A stretch of 64,000 bases of DNA from Uranotaenia lowii (Eukaryota > Arthropoda > Insecta > Diptera > Culicidae). Positions 1 through 11,399 of the stretch are shown in pieces (the first letter of the stretch is position 1; every line of letters starts with the position of its first letter). The notes beneath the pieces are model-generated. The model did not search any database. It was not told where the DNA came from and saw only the letters and a list, made by a program, of their open reading frames with translations. The translations under genes were made by a program, and so were the position numbers. Location of the stretch: contig NC_073691.1 in the NCBI RefSeq assembly GCF_029784155.1, positions 58,729,746 through 58,793,745 of the forward strand, read 5' to 3'.

Positions 1-813
1 TCTTCTAAACAATGCAATGCAATCACAACTAGAAAATAGGAATACATAGTGAACTATCGGCGAACACTCTGTTGTTTTTGTTTTACTATTCAGTTTACCT
101 TTTAAGGTAAAGAACGTCCAAATGCCAATAGTTAGAAAAGGTGTTTTTTGCACATACTAGGTTGTTCAAGACGGTATAACGTCCGATTGGGAATCACAAA
201 ACAAAGTTGCTTAAATGAATTTTATTATTTGAAACGCCATATTTTCAAGGTATGTATTTTCATTGTTGTTTTCCAATATTGAAAATACAGACAAAGCCTG
301 TTACACATTCGCGATCAAATTTTCTTTTTAACAATCATAACAGATATCTTACTAATAAGAATATTTTCTCTTCTTCAACAGGTAACCGATGTTGATAGAC
401 TTACAATGAATGGTTGACTATAACGATTGAGACTGTGAAACTTGAGCTCATGGATTATGTAACGCAGTCAAAAGTAAGTTCTATGCTTTGAAAATATTTT
501 TAATGGATGCAAACAAGAAGGATTTCTAATGTGTCTAATTTGTGAGCGCCCAGTTTTCGTTTTCTTATTTTCTATCATTTTCATCGCGTGTTGATATGCT
601 GAGGCAGAGCCAAAGATGATATCTGTACCAACACGTGAAAAGGATCTTTCTCCAAAAGTTAACAAAAACCATTTTCAGCACCTCATGATAGGCCAACATT
701 TGCACTACTTAACGGCAAAACCCTTTTGAGAAAATAATTTTCGGTTACATTAAAAATTCAATTTGAGTGAAGGATCTATCAACATTTTAAAACCAGAATT
801 GACATCACATTGA
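1..813. other. Unassigned AT-rich DNA
   Basis: No coding exon, RNA gene or recognisable element was seen. Reading frames are short and have no recognisable motif. Confidence 0.4.
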
Positions 814-1028
814 TATACACCCTTTACCCCGGAAAAATTTTTTGCTACTACTCCGCAAACAAGTTAAAGATAATCAATTTGCCTCTTTATTGATTAAAAA
901 TAATCAATTTGCCTCTTTATTGATTAAAAATAATCAATTTGCCTCTTTATTCAACATAAAAACATCGTTGCAAATGAATGCGAGCTTATAACTAAAGCTA
1001 AAAATGAGAAAATAGCAAAGGGTGTATA
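814..1028. mobile_element. Small inverted-repeat element (MITE) with internal tandem repeat
   Basis: The ends are inverted copies: TATACACCCTTTACC at 814 and AAAGGGTGTATA ending at 1028. Outer TA dinucleotides fit a TA target duplication, as made by Tc1/mariner-type elements. No protein is encoded. Inside, at 871-950, a 30-bp unit beginning TAATCAATTTGCCTC is repeated two and two-thirds times without mismatch, suggesting recent slippage. Family assignment is inference. Confidence 0.55.
871..950. repeat. Perfect 30-bp tandem repeat, 2.7 copies
   Basis: Units start at 871, 901 and 931. The third unit is cut after 20 bases. All aligned positions are identical. Confidence 0.95.
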
Positions 1029-1255
1029 AACAGGTTAGACAAAATATATCGTGAGCTAGGTTCTATCTAAAAGAGCGCGTTGTTTTTTCAAAATTGATAT
1101 TTCTCTGTTCTAACATATAGGGGATGCTTCTAAAAATCGTTTGTTTTTCATAAAATGCAAAAATTCCAAGTGATTTTTAATTAGCGATTATAAATAGGTT
1201 GTACTTTTCAAACGCGTTTTTCTCGATACGCCATAAAACAAAAAAAAATCCGTTG

Positions 1256-1332
1256 GATATTGAGATTCGAACTCACAACAATTTTCTACCTTCATCTATC
1301 AGACAGCTTAACCAATGTACCACCTGAACCAG
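1256..1332 (-). mobile_element. tRNA-derived SINE head
   Basis: Read on the minus strand, this has an A-box-like stretch (GGTGGTACATTGGTTAAGC) and a B box (GAGTTCGAATCTC) at tRNA-like spacing. No acceptor stem closes the fold, so it is taken as the polymerase III promoter head of a SINE rather than a functional tRNA gene. Confidence 0.5.
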
Positions 1333-1559
1333 ATGGAGAGCGAGCGTTTATTGTCATAGTCTTTCTGCCACCACTCATCACAAAAAGTGCAAAATGATGG
1401 CTTTTTGGCGTTTGGCCGAGGGTTTGTCTTATTATAGGAATGAAAGTTGGAAACGAAAACTGTTTTTTGCTTTCCTCACAGGACTGCAATGATATAGAAT
1501 CCGTGTGGAGCACATCTCTAAGATTTAAGCTTTTTTTTGTCATATTTGGGCTTTTTTTT

Positions 1560-1635
1560 CTCAGATTTAAGCTTTTTTTCTCAGATTTGAGCTTTCATCT
1601 CAAATGCTCTCCAGGAGAAAAAGCTTAAATCTGAG
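1560..1635. repeat. Short inverted repeat
   Basis: CTCAGATTTAAGC at 1560 and its complement GCTTAAATCTGAG ending at 1635 form arms of about 20 bp, together with additional direct copies of AGATTTAAGCTTTTT at 1521-1580. Confidence 0.7.
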
Positions 1636-1977
1636 GGAATAAAGCTTAAAAACGACATTCACTAACACTTAGCAAACCACGAGCCACGAGCTGATTGATG
1701 TGCTACCAGAAGTTAGCTCGAGAAAGATAAAATTTCTTCATGCTAGTAGGGTGTAGAAAACGTTGACGAACGTTAAAATAACCCAAGCAACCAAAAGTCC
1801 CATAAAACAGGTACAGCTTACTCAGCCCTATCATTGATATTGAGTACGTTCTATGCAGCTTAAATTTAAGTTCTTATTGATACTTTCAAGTTCCAAAACA
1901 AGTCTTAATGATCTTCTATTCAGCTTCCAGCGGCCTTTTAATTTAGCTTCCAAAAAATCCTAAAATGAGCAAAATAT

Positions 1978-2104
1978 TATTTGAAAGACCCAAATACTAG
2001 TATTTCACTAGCTATTTGTTGGCATCCTCAGTGGGTAAGTCGATAACCCACTGAGGATGCTAGCAAGTAGCTAGTGAAATACTAGTATTTGGGTCTTTCA
2101 AATA
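1978..2104. repeat. Near-perfect 58-bp-arm hairpin
   Basis: The left arm from 1978 and the right arm ending at 2104 are complementary over about 58 bp with only a few mismatches. The loop is about 8 bases (AAGTCGAT region). A transcript on either strand would fold into a stem of pri-miRNA size. It lies inside the MITE at 1782-2614, so a transposon origin is the simplest reading. Confidence 0.9.
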
Positions 2105-2389
2105 CTGTAGCTGAATTCAAAGGAATCTTCTACTACTTTGAAATCATAGTTTCATTCAGCTAAGAGGTTGAGCAAAATATTCTTTCTCTATCTCAATTAC
2201 ACTCTTGGCATCGGTTCATATCACCTCCCTTGATTATTTACTATGTTCAGTACATGGTGCCGCCATGATGCCACGCGCCGGATTCCAAACTTGACAAATT
2301 GATGTGATTTTGAAAGCATCTCAATGCACTTTTTGTGACTTAGTAAATCCCGTTTGAGCCCTTTATGTGACTCAAGTCCCTAACAACGT

Positions 2390-2550
2390 ACATATAAATC
2401 ACTTTTGTAACTTTCAAGTTCAATAATGATTACATATAGTTCACTCATGGGAATTGGGCGAAATAAGTCACATACAACTTACATATAAATCACTTTTGCA
2501 ACTTTCAAGTTCATTAATAGGTACATAAAGTTCACTCAAGGGAATTGAGC
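2390..2550. repeat. Direct duplication of a 70-bp block
   Basis: Two diverged copies (2390-2459 and 2481-2550), each beginning ACATATAAATCACTTTTG and ending in GGGAATTG, at a period of 91 bp. Confidence 0.85.
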
Positions 2551-3379
2551 AGTTGATTCTCTATGTCAGACAAAGCCTTCATTCAAGTAAATATGTGACT
2601 ATTGATTGCTTGGGATAGTCAAGAAATGGCATTACTAGGCTGTGACCACCAAAGATCGGAGTCGCAATGTCTATTTCTGCCGTGCCTATTTTAGGCCAAA
2701 CACCGAAACTGCCACGTATGCGTCTCACATGTACCTCTCTCGAATACCTGATGAATATGGTTAATTAGTAGTAATGATATTATCGTTGTAGCTGAGGATT
2801 ACAACCTACCGAATTTGCTTTGGATCTTCGACGAGGATGCAGATGGATTTTTACAAGTGAACGCCTCCACCGAGCAGGAGCTTGCTGTCATCGAATCGAC
2901 GATAGCTTGCGGGTTTTCTCAGATGTGTTCGCTTGCAAACGCCGATGGTAGACCTTTCTGTTTGTGAATAAACCTGATTTAGCTGATCTTTTACACCTTC
3001 CAAACGTAATTTTAAATACCGACCGACATCATCATTCTACTGTTTTACTACCCGACTATTTTTCTGACAAGCTTGCGGATCCCGTTAGCCCGAATACACT
3101 TAATCTGGATTTTATGCACTGTGATACCGACTGTATTATGGAAATGTTACTGGATACAAACAGGCAAACACTTTTTGAAAATCTGAACATCGATGTTGCT
3201 GTTTCAACCTTCTATGATCATCTCTGGGACGTCTTACGCATTCACACGCCGCCGCAACTTAATTCTCAAAGCCCTTCGAGACCGCACGGACCAAAACAAG
3301 TTATTCTGGGACCACCAAGCCCATTAAACCATGCTAACATGCGAAAATGGCCCAGTAACAACATGGCGATGCTGCGCGT

Positions 3380-3665
3380 ATTAAGGCCGTATATAAGGCC
3401 CGCCAAAAATCATCGGTTTTCCTCGGACACGAAGAGGTTTTTTCCGGAGGATCGAGCCACCGTCGATCCTTGACTCGATCTCTTTTCCCAGTCAACAACC
3501 ATCGGAGACGGTAACACTATCAGAAGCCTGAGCGGCCAAGTCAGAGGCCAGAATGGCCAGAGTCAGAGGTCCAAAAGGGAGCATAAGTAGTTTGTCTCGG
3601 AATATTTGTAAAATAGTTCTAAGTCGTAATACAGTTCAATAAATCGTTGTAATGTTTTTAAGAAT
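3380..3665 (+). other. Possible LTR-like promoter fragment
   Basis: Between the endonuclease relic and the palindrome the sequence stops resembling ORF2. It shows GTATATAAGG near 3390, a repetitive GGCCAAGTCAGAGGCC stretch near 3535, and AATAAA near 3640. That order (TATA, leader, polyadenylation signal) resembles an LTR or retroelement regulatory end, but no paired copy was found. Confidence 0.25.
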
Positions 3666-4063
3666 GTTAATTTTTCCGACAAGTCAGTCAAATTTTTTAG
3701 AAACGAACGATATTTATTTCAATTCCGTCGTTTCGGTGTCGTTTAACACCATCCTCAGGGATTAAAATGGCCGTTGTTTCTGTGCTTTATGTGAAAGCGT
3801 ACTATCCGGATTTTGCGTTTAGGTTTAGTTTCAAAATAATTTAAATTTGAGTTCTCACTATTTTAACAATCACCTTTCAGGCGGTACTTGTACTAAGAAG
3901 ATTCGATACAAGTACCGCCTGAAAGTTGATTGTCATAAAGCACGTAAACAACGACCATTTTAATCCCTGAGGATGGTGTTAAACGACACCGAAACGTCGG
4001 AATAGAAATAAATATCGTTCGTTTCCAAAACAAGTGATTGATTTTCCGGAAAATTAACATTAA
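3665..4063. mobile_element. Palindromic insertion with Penelope-like signature
   Basis: Two arms, 3665-3790 and 3940-4063, are inverted copies. They meet at a second short inverted repeat of CAGGCGGTACTTGTA near 3880-3925. The left arm has about 80 extra bases. Each arm carries the motif CTGAGGATGG...ACACCGAAACG, which resembles the hammerhead-bearing terminal repeats of Penelope-like elements. It splits the surrounding non-LTR ORF2. Assignment to Penelope is inference from the motif alone. Confidence 0.6.
3960..4006 (+). ncRNA. Candidate type I hammerhead ribozyme
   Basis: The core can be read directly: CTGAGGA at 3967-3973, stem II GGTGT/ACACC closing a TAAACG loop (3975-3990), GAAA at 3991-3994, then CGTC with the expected cleavage after C3998. 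Stem I pairs AATCC (3962-3966) with GGAAT (3999-4003) with one mismatch. Stem III is minimal (ACGT), as described for Penelope-like hammerheads that act as dimers. U3974 is unpaired in stem II, a departure from consensus. The opposite arm (3719-3777, minus strand) has the same core but GAC instead of GTC, which should abolish cleavage. Confidence 0.5.
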
Positions 4064-5949
4064 AATATACAGTCGACATCTCAAAAATAACATGTTTAAA
4101 AAATAAGAAAGAATGAGTGCGGTTTTTATTTCATCAAAGAAAGGTCTGATGCTATCGATCCATGCCATCAGGGGCGATCCTGAACACAAGTCAACGCTCT
4201 CAAGGCTAGAGATTGAATGTTTGACTCTTCGCAACGCTGTTTTTAACCAATGCATTTCTAATATCAAACGCAACGTGAAACAAGATCCTTCGGCATTCTG
4301 GAAATACATCAATAGCCGCCGCCTTAGTAACTGTATCCCATCATCTCTGTGACGCTTCAAGGACGCACATCGGAAAGCATCAAAGAGTCAGCTGACATGT
4401 TTGCCGATTTTTTAAGCAGTGTGTATAGCTCAGTCACTCGTGATTGTAACAATGTTTACTTTGATACACTACCTAGCTATGACATCAGTCTTTCACTGAA
4501 CAAGAAATTCTAAAAGTGCTAAATTCTCTTGATCCCTCGAAAGGATCTGGGCCTGAAGGGATTCCAGAATCGCTTGTTCTAATAATAGCTGCTTCGCTTG
4601 TCACACCGCTGTGCATGATTTTCAATCGATCGATCTAGGAAGGTACTTTTCCTACTCCGTGGAAAATCGCATCAATCTCACCGAGCCATAAGTCAGGAAA
4701 TGCTCATCGTGTGGAAAAGGCTAGAAGTCCTGATATACGAGAGAATCTCTTTAGCAGCCACTCCAATACTCACCGATGTCCAGCACGGGCTCATCAAGAA
4801 ACGATCAACCTTGACAAATCTAATGACCTATGCCAGCGATTTGCATTCTACAACATATAAAAAACTGCAAGTGGATTCGATATACGTAGATTTTGCCAAG
4901 GCTTTCGTTATAGTACCTCGCACAATCGTAAGAGAAAAACTAGGTCGATATGGATTTCCTGAGTGGGCAACTAAATGGCTGCATTCGCATCTGCTGAATC
5001 GTCAAAGCTTTATAAACATTCGTGGGGCTCACTCCTCCGTGTTCGACATGCCGCCTGGTGTTCCCCAGGGTAGTCATCTAGGACCGCTTATCTTCTTGAT
5101 TTTTATTAACTACCTGGCAACATTCCTTGAGTCGCCGAAACTGCTGTTCGCAGATGATCTCAAAATCTACCGGGCCATTGACTCGATATTGGATTGTATT
5201 GCGCTTCAGGAAGACGTTGACCGATTATCAGTATGGTGTGGATTAAACGGTATGGAAGTTAACGCCGAAAAATGTAATTGTACATATAAGCTTTTTTAGA
5301 ACCAGAGCCAACCGTTGTCTACGACTACGGTTTGAGAGGCACCGCTCTCAAAAGAGTAACCTTTATTAAAGGCCTCGGAATAACGTTTGACCAAAAATTC
5401 TCATTTGTTTACACACCGCGACCACTGCAGCCAAGGCCAGTCTGGGCACTCTACCACCCTGTCTACAGCGCAAGACTCTAAAGGATTCAGAAAAAATTTC
5501 TCCGCTACGCACTGCGTTGATTGTCATGGCAAGATCCCGTACGGTTACCACCCTATTCTGAGAGGTGTGCCAATGACTTCTTTGAGTCAAAGAAGAACTA
5601 TTCTACAGCGTACCTTCGTCTACGATATCTTGACAAAGGCCGTTGACTACCCGCAATTGCCCCAAAGATTGAACTTATACGTTTCAGCACGCCGACTGCG
5701 TAATCAAACCATGTTTAGGCTGCCAAGAAGCAGGACAGTCTTCGGACAGAATCACCCCCTCCTTCGTTGTGTTGTGAAGTTTTCAATGCTGTTTCGCACT
5801 TGTTCGACTATCATGTTACTAAATTTTAGTTTAAATGTGCAATCCGTGACGTCACCTAATTTAATTGCTATGTAATTTAATTATAAGCTAATCTTAAAAA
5901 ATCAGTCTGTATGACAATAGTCAAAGACTTCATAAATAAATAAAAAATT

Positions 5950-8570
5950 AATCCCATCCGCCTAGCAAAAAACGCATAGCGCTCGGTTGATTCATACAAT
6001 TTCGTTTAATATGACAGGAAAATCTATGGATGCAGCTTGTGAGTAGCTGTGTGTACTCGAAAGCATATCATGGCGGTTGCAATTGATCACTGACACTGAA
6101 CCGATAAGAGTCAATGGTTTCAATTTAGATTCTGACTGACTGTATAGGTTCTAATCTTGAAGTGGTTGAAGTGCTAAAAACCCATTAGCCTTTTCGTAAT
6201 GTTGGACCAGAACCTTGTTCAGAACCATAAAGTTGGTTACATTTCAGCGACAACAAAGCTTGTATATTTGTAAGTTGAACCGAACTGTCGACCTACAAGC
6301 TGGAAACTAATTTTCGTCTGTTCGTCAAGTATTTATTCCGCGACCATTTTCGACCCAAACAACCCTCAACGAAATAACAGTTAGGCTGCCGGCGTTTTTT
6401 TTTATATTAGGAAAGCAGCAGAGATTAAGGGAATTTCATGCCTTACAATTTGCACCAGCGAAGCGTTAGCCGTTCTTTTCGTTTGTTGATAGAACAATTC
6501 GTCACTGCCGGCTGTCAACAGCGAATGCAAGCGACGACCCAAACGTAATCAGCTGGGCCATCGTGACTCATCCCGTTTACTGCTTGTACCCGGATGGTTT
6601 TATATTTTTCTGATAATACGTTTGATTATGGCTTTCTACATGTGAGTTAACTTTGACGATGTTATTGGAGCAGTTAAAGTGACAACCAGGGAATGATTGA
6701 TACCAATGAAGCTAGAGCCCTAGTATCAATGAATTAGCACATGACAATCAAAGCTGCGACTCACGTAGTAAGGAAGAGAAGATTTTTTAAACTCTAAAAA
6801 CAGGTTTTTTTGCTATTCTTAAACATTTGGATACAACTGGAGTAAACTTGCTCCTCAAACCGAATGCTTCTAGCGCTTGCTCGTCGTATCGAGAGATGGT
6901 GAGAAACACAAATCCATATAGGACCAAAAGCTTAACAATATTACGAATCTACAAAGTCAATAAACGTTTTAGCGTTGAAAACAGTACGTGGAAAAATCTT
7001 AGGAAAAAGATTCACAGAATTCGTAGTTACAAAGTACCACTATTGTCTTTTTTTGGTGCTACTACGACGTATTTTACTGGTGATTTCACTATTGCAAAGT
7101 TCAGGCTGCAATAATGTCGCTTGCGTACAACTCTTTATCTAAAGATGGAATAGATCTCTTAATTCAAGTTATTTTTTTGACGTACCAAGTTTTTGAAAAC
7201 AGTGATTATAATTTTTGTTTGTCGATTCGGGGGTGTAGATAAGGTTAACGTTTGCATAAACCCATGGATTAAACTAAATCAACAAGTACATATACTACCA
7301 CCGACAAATTCGCAGGATCTTTTTTAACACTGACCTATGACTATAATTTTCTAAAAAAAAATCAAATTAAATTTCTTCTTCTAAGTTTCAGAATTTGGAA
7401 ATTATAAAAAAAAGCTATGAAACTAAAATATGCCGCAGAACTCCTAATTTACCTATAAATATCGGCGTATACAAAAAAAAATATATTCACATATGTATGC
7501 ATGGTCACAGTCATCGTTTGAGTTCACGTTATGCAGTTGGGGAACAATTAAAAGATGTCAGCTGGGAGGCGGTTGCTATAAAAATCTGTCCTCGGCTCTC
7601 GATTCAGAGATAACCGCACGGGTTATTTCATCTGCTTTAATAACTGACACAGCACCACCATTGTTGTCAGTCTATTCTTCTCGAAACTTAGTATAAATAT
7701 ATTATTAGAGAACAACCCGGCAGCGACACAAACTACTAGCAGAGATCGGAACAAATTTGAATTACACATGATTTTTTCAATCGGATGGCTTGTTCCAAAA
7801 CGGAGCGAATTCTTCACGCATAACGTCACCGTTCTCTAGTAGCTGCCGAAAATTTAAATGAAAGAATTCAATTGATCAAAGATGACAAACATTGACCTCT
7901 CCCCATATTGGACCAAGCCCGAACGAACGGTCGTTATCGCACATTTACGATTCGGCTGGGACTACTCTGTGGTGACTTGCCTGAATCTGGGTAATTGTCG
8001 GAGTCGATTGTTTTTTTTGTCGATGCTCTATTAGATTAAACGAGCTTCGGGTGAGTGCATCTGATTCATTCAAATGAGTGACGAAAAGGGCATAACATAG
8101 ATCAAACAATTCAATATCACCCAAAGAAGGCGCTTTCAAAATGAAATGCTAAGTTTTGATTTTGCTCTTCGATTTCGAATGTTTTTGAATGATACCGAAA
8201 AACGGAGTGAACATGGACAAAATAAGAGAAATTTTTGTGATTTGAACATCACAAAACTGTAATCACAGATGAACAGTTGTACAAATGAGCCTTGAAACGT
8301 GTGTAAAGTTCCAACGACGATTTATGCTTTTTGGTTGAGCCACCAGATGTCTCCAAGGACACCGGTGAGAACTGTCAAATAGAAAATTCAGTGTAAACAA
8401 AAACATATACAAACATCTAGTCAGTTTTGAACGGGTCGTATAAGGTTATTGAAAAAATATTTTTTTAATGAGATACTTGACAAGTTTATTTAAAATTACT
8501 AATGAAACTCATTTATGATTCAGCAAATTATAAATATTAGTCTGAAACTTGTTCGCTACACAGCAAAAAT
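5950..8570. other. Unassigned DNA
   Basis: No recognisable gene, tRNA or bounded element was seen. Moderately GC-rich patches near 6440-6600 and 7890-7990 could be host regulatory or decayed transposon sequence. The short reading frames here carry no recognisable domain. Confidence 0.35.
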
Positions 8571-8575
8571 TATTT

Positions 8576-8812
8576 CCTGTAAAATTACGCAAATGTCCTG
8601 TAATAAAAAGGAGCAGGACATTTACCGTAATTTTACAGGTCGAAAAACAAATTACGTGACACTTAATTTTCAGTGTACAACTTTTTTACAGGACATTTGC
8701 TGTAATAATAAATGAATCTTCGTTAACTTTCAAGGAAAACAATTGAAAATTACAGGTTTTGTTAGTTACAGGTTGATTTATTTTGAAGGTTGCAGTTTCA
8801 GTGTCACGTAAT
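8576..8812. repeat. Nested inverted repeats built on CCTGTAAAATTAC
   Basis: Arms 8576-8602 and 8613-8639 are inverted copies (CCTGTAAAATTACGCAAATG). A third partial copy is at 8688-8708. An outer pair, ATTACGTGACACTT near 8652 and AGTGTCACGTAAT near 8800, encloses the right part. This looks like a foldback/MITE remnant. Confidence 0.7.
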
Positions 8813-9147
8813 AGTCAAAATTTGTTCCGTGTATTTCTTTCGAACTTGCTTGAAGTACTAAAGAAATACAGAAGTCACACATAAAAATGTTTAGAATTGG
8901 TATACTTTACGTGGGACTGTTTGTCAGCAATGTTTCTATTGGATTGGACATAGCTAGGTTAGGATTTTCTGACTACGATGACCGTTCAAAAAGTGTAAAA
9001 ACTTATTCAAGGCTGTTTGTTATTTCGTCAGTCTCTGTAGTGAATAAAAATTATTATGATGCAAGTATACAGGTTTTTTTTTCATTAATGAGTTTATATA
9101 CGATTGCGGCCTCGAAAAATTGTTACTTTTAAATGAGCTATCTAGAT

Positions 9148-9204
9148 ACAGTGCCATCTATTGCGCCGTTTAAGAGCTACAAATTAGGCAATAGATGGCA
9201 CTGT
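9148..9204. repeat. Perfect 17-bp inverted repeat
   Basis: ACAGTGCCATCTATTGC at 9148-9164 and its exact complement at 9188-9204, separated by 23 bases. Confidence 0.9.
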
Positions 9205-9313
9205 TTTTCGTAAATTTTTAACGGCTTCTTCAAAAGAGGGCACTAGAAATTTTACACAAGTTTAAAATTTTTTTATTTGAGCTTGTACAATGTACATCTA
9301 TTTGTTCATGTAA

Positions 9314-9426
9314 GGCTTGTGATATAGCTCAGTTGGCAAGCCAGTTACTTCCTGAGCCGACGTCCGTGAGTTCGAGCCCAAGATTAAACATCAAATACAG
9401 TTGTACCAAATAAGTTTTTCAATAAC
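9314..9426 (+). mobile_element. tRNA-derived SINE, family 1
   Basis: It begins GGCTTGTGATATAGCTCAG, with A box (TAGCTCAGTTGGCAAG) and B box (GAGTTCGAGCCC), followed by a non-tRNA body containing ACAGTTGTACC and GTTTTTCAATAAC. The same order and body occur inverted at 24250-24361, which proves a dispersed family. The tRNA-like head lacks a closed acceptor stem. Confidence 0.75.
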
Positions 9427-9609
9427 TGTCCGACGTGTTACCCGATTCACAGGATATTTTTCTCGAGCTCTGGAAATATATTATTATTATGAAACTTATA
9501 AATTACTCTTTTTCTACACCTACCAGCTCATACACAACTCTGTTACGTTTCAATAATAAAAACAATCTTTCACACCATAGCTGACATTCGCTGCCCATAC
9601 ATTCATTTA

Positions 9610-9880
9610 AGGGAACAGTCAAGTGAAATTGACAATTAAGTGACGAGTCAAGTGAATTTCAAATGAGCATGTGATGAAATTGAAGTGAGCAGCGAAAAAA
9701 GTTTTATTCAGAGAAATTTCATGTGCCAGTCACTTAAAACTCAAGTGATGAGTTGTCACTTGAAACTGAAGTGAGGGGTAAGTGAAACATACACGAGCTA
9801 CTTGAAATGAAGAAATGCACTGAACTTTCACTTTTAAGTGAAACTTCAAGTGTATTTTAAGTGTGATTTAGGGTTCAGTG
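9610..9880. repeat. Cluster of AAGTGA / TCACTT motifs
   Basis: Many copies of AAGTGA or its complement occur in about 270 bp, often as CAAGTGA or CACTTGAA. A palindrome, CTTTCACTTTTAAGTGAAAC, is centred near 9835. Iterated subterminal motifs of this kind are typical of non-autonomous DNA transposons, but no matching ends were found. Confidence 0.5.
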
Positions 9881-9899
9881 TAGCGTTCAATTGTTTTAT

Positions 9900-10690
9900 T
9901 TCAAAATCTGGTTGAATTTATTTCGAATTCGAAAATCTATTTATGTGATATCGTTTCCAAAGTCCATTTCTTAAAGATATTTGAACTCTCAGTTCTGGAA
10001 TCTTTTTGAGATGCAATTCGTTTTTTTTGAATCTTAGAGCTTAGCCTTCTTGCTGCTTCGAAACTTGTTCATTGGGCTGGTCCAAAAATAGCGGTATGTT
10101 CCGGAATCATACAATCATATAACCTCTGCGGCTGAACTCGTTCCTTGGCCAGAAGGGCTCATGCCAAATTCCAGCTCAACTTTTTTAATAGTTTCTCCAA
10201 AATATTTGTGTGTAAGTTGATATTACCCCTCGGCGAAGAGCAGAAAAAAGGGTACTGTTACAAGCTCTTATAAGAATAATAATAATGGTGGTACAAACGA
10301 AAATTACAAACTCAAACGGTGCGTGGGAGCATTCTTTATGTGTTTTTGTCGATATGATATAATAGGTATTTTTATGGAAAACAGCTCGCAATTGCTTAAA
10401 GAACCTAGCTGGAGTAAGATTTCGTCTCAATGGGTTATACACCTTTTGAATATTCCCCTTTGAAAGTTTTGCATCTAGACGATGTAAAGGGTTAATAACT
10501 GTTATGTACGGTACGAATGCTATAAAATATTCAACGAGAGAGAATACCAAAAGAGATTGGTCTCGAAGCATGTGAACAATAATAAAGGTTGGTCGGGCTC
10601 ATTCTAGTCTGGACCAGTATTCGAACAACTAGTGTTTTTTATTTAACAGCTAAAGTATATCCCAACTTAGTTTGATACTCTTATATAATT
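9900..10690. other. Unassigned DNA upstream of gypsy element
   Basis: This may include the 5' LTR of the following retroelement. A downstream TGGCGGCTGAACATAAAAG / GTGGCGACGAGGATGGG segment (10705-10740) looks like a primer-binding-site region. The 5' edge of an LTR could not be fixed without its 3' partner. Confidence 0.3.
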
Positions 10691-11399
10691 TGTTTTAAAA
10701 CATTTGGCGGCTGAACATAAAAGTGGCGACGAGGATGGGATAAAAAAAAACGTACAGTTTTTAGCACGGAATCCAAAGAAAAAAAAACTAATTCCATAGC
10801 GACATCGGAAGCGTGCATGTGGTTTGTCGTGTGTGGAATAGACTGTTGCCTATAACTGCTAATTGGAAAATTTATATATGTGGATCATTTCAACTAGCTA
10901 TTAGCAAAGTTGGTTGAGGAGGTCTTAAAAAGTTGAACGTTAAAAAAAAAACTTTAAAAGGTTTATCAAATAAAATAAATAAAAGTTGTGTGGCAAAATT
11001 ACAATTTGGGTCAGCAACCATACATGCGGTGTAATTCTTGGATGCTACGCCATTTTGTGCTGAAGTGATAAAACCGCGATTGGATAAGGGTATTGTACAT
11101 TACTCTATTGTTTCATCAGACGTTAGAAGCCTGTAAAGGAGGTGAGCACCACAAAAAAACCGTGAGCTATAGAAACTATTTAGTGATCTGCACCAATTTT
11201 GAGTCGTGAGCCATTGCAAAGTGCATCGCAGCGCAAGAGACCTATAGAGCGTGGTGAGACGGAATATCAGCATCATCAGGGAAGGCGCTTGGTGATAGAT
11301 TGTAAGAAAAAAAAAGCCAAGTCACGTAAGTCTATTGTATACTCTATTGGTTGATTTTGTATTTTTAGAGCAACTTGATCAACTACATCATCTTTAGTC

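Larger units (their letters stand above)
1782..2614. mobile_element. MITE with CCCAAGCAA terminal inverted repeats
   Basis: The left end CCCAAGCAACCAAAAGTCCC and the inverted right end CCCAAGCAATCAATAGTCAC match closely over about 22 bp, with TA next to both termini. No protein is encoded. It carries a long hairpin (1978-2104) and a duplicated 70-bp block (2390-2459 and 2481-2550). A fragment of the same family lies at about 22700-22866, so this is a dispersed family. The superfamily is not known to me. Confidence 0.65.
2780..5945 (+). pseudogene. Non-LTR retrotransposon ORF2 relic (jockey/CR1-like), interrupted
   Basis: Decayed endonuclease plus reverse transcriptase ORF2. Near 2795-2970 the end of an APE-type endonuclease is visible (EDYNLPNLLW, CSLANADGRPF). 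The linker resumes at about 4113 with DPSAFWKYINSRR. Reverse transcriptase follows at 4700-5290 with VDFAKAF, the fingers/palm motif GVPQGSHLGPL and catalytic FADD (LLFADDLKIY). Thumb-like sequence runs to about 5875. It ends in a simple ATAAATAAATAAAAAA tail near 5945, typical of target-primed insertion. Stops and frameshifts break it throughout. Its middle is displaced by the palindromic insertion at about 3665-4063. The clade is judged only from motif style. Confidence 0.8.

Noticed and set aside
4113..4352. Host exon-like frame
   Set aside because: Its DPSAFWKYINSRR stretch is a linker of the surrounding non-LTR ORF2.
8887..9132. 81-residue frame with a signal-peptide-like N-terminus
   Set aside because: No splice context, domain or homologue was recognised. 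It lies in transposon-rich DNA and its end runs into an inverted repeat.
9314..9390. Functional tRNA gene
   Set aside because: A and B boxes are present, but no acceptor stem closes, and a second copy shares a non-tRNA body, so it is a SINE.
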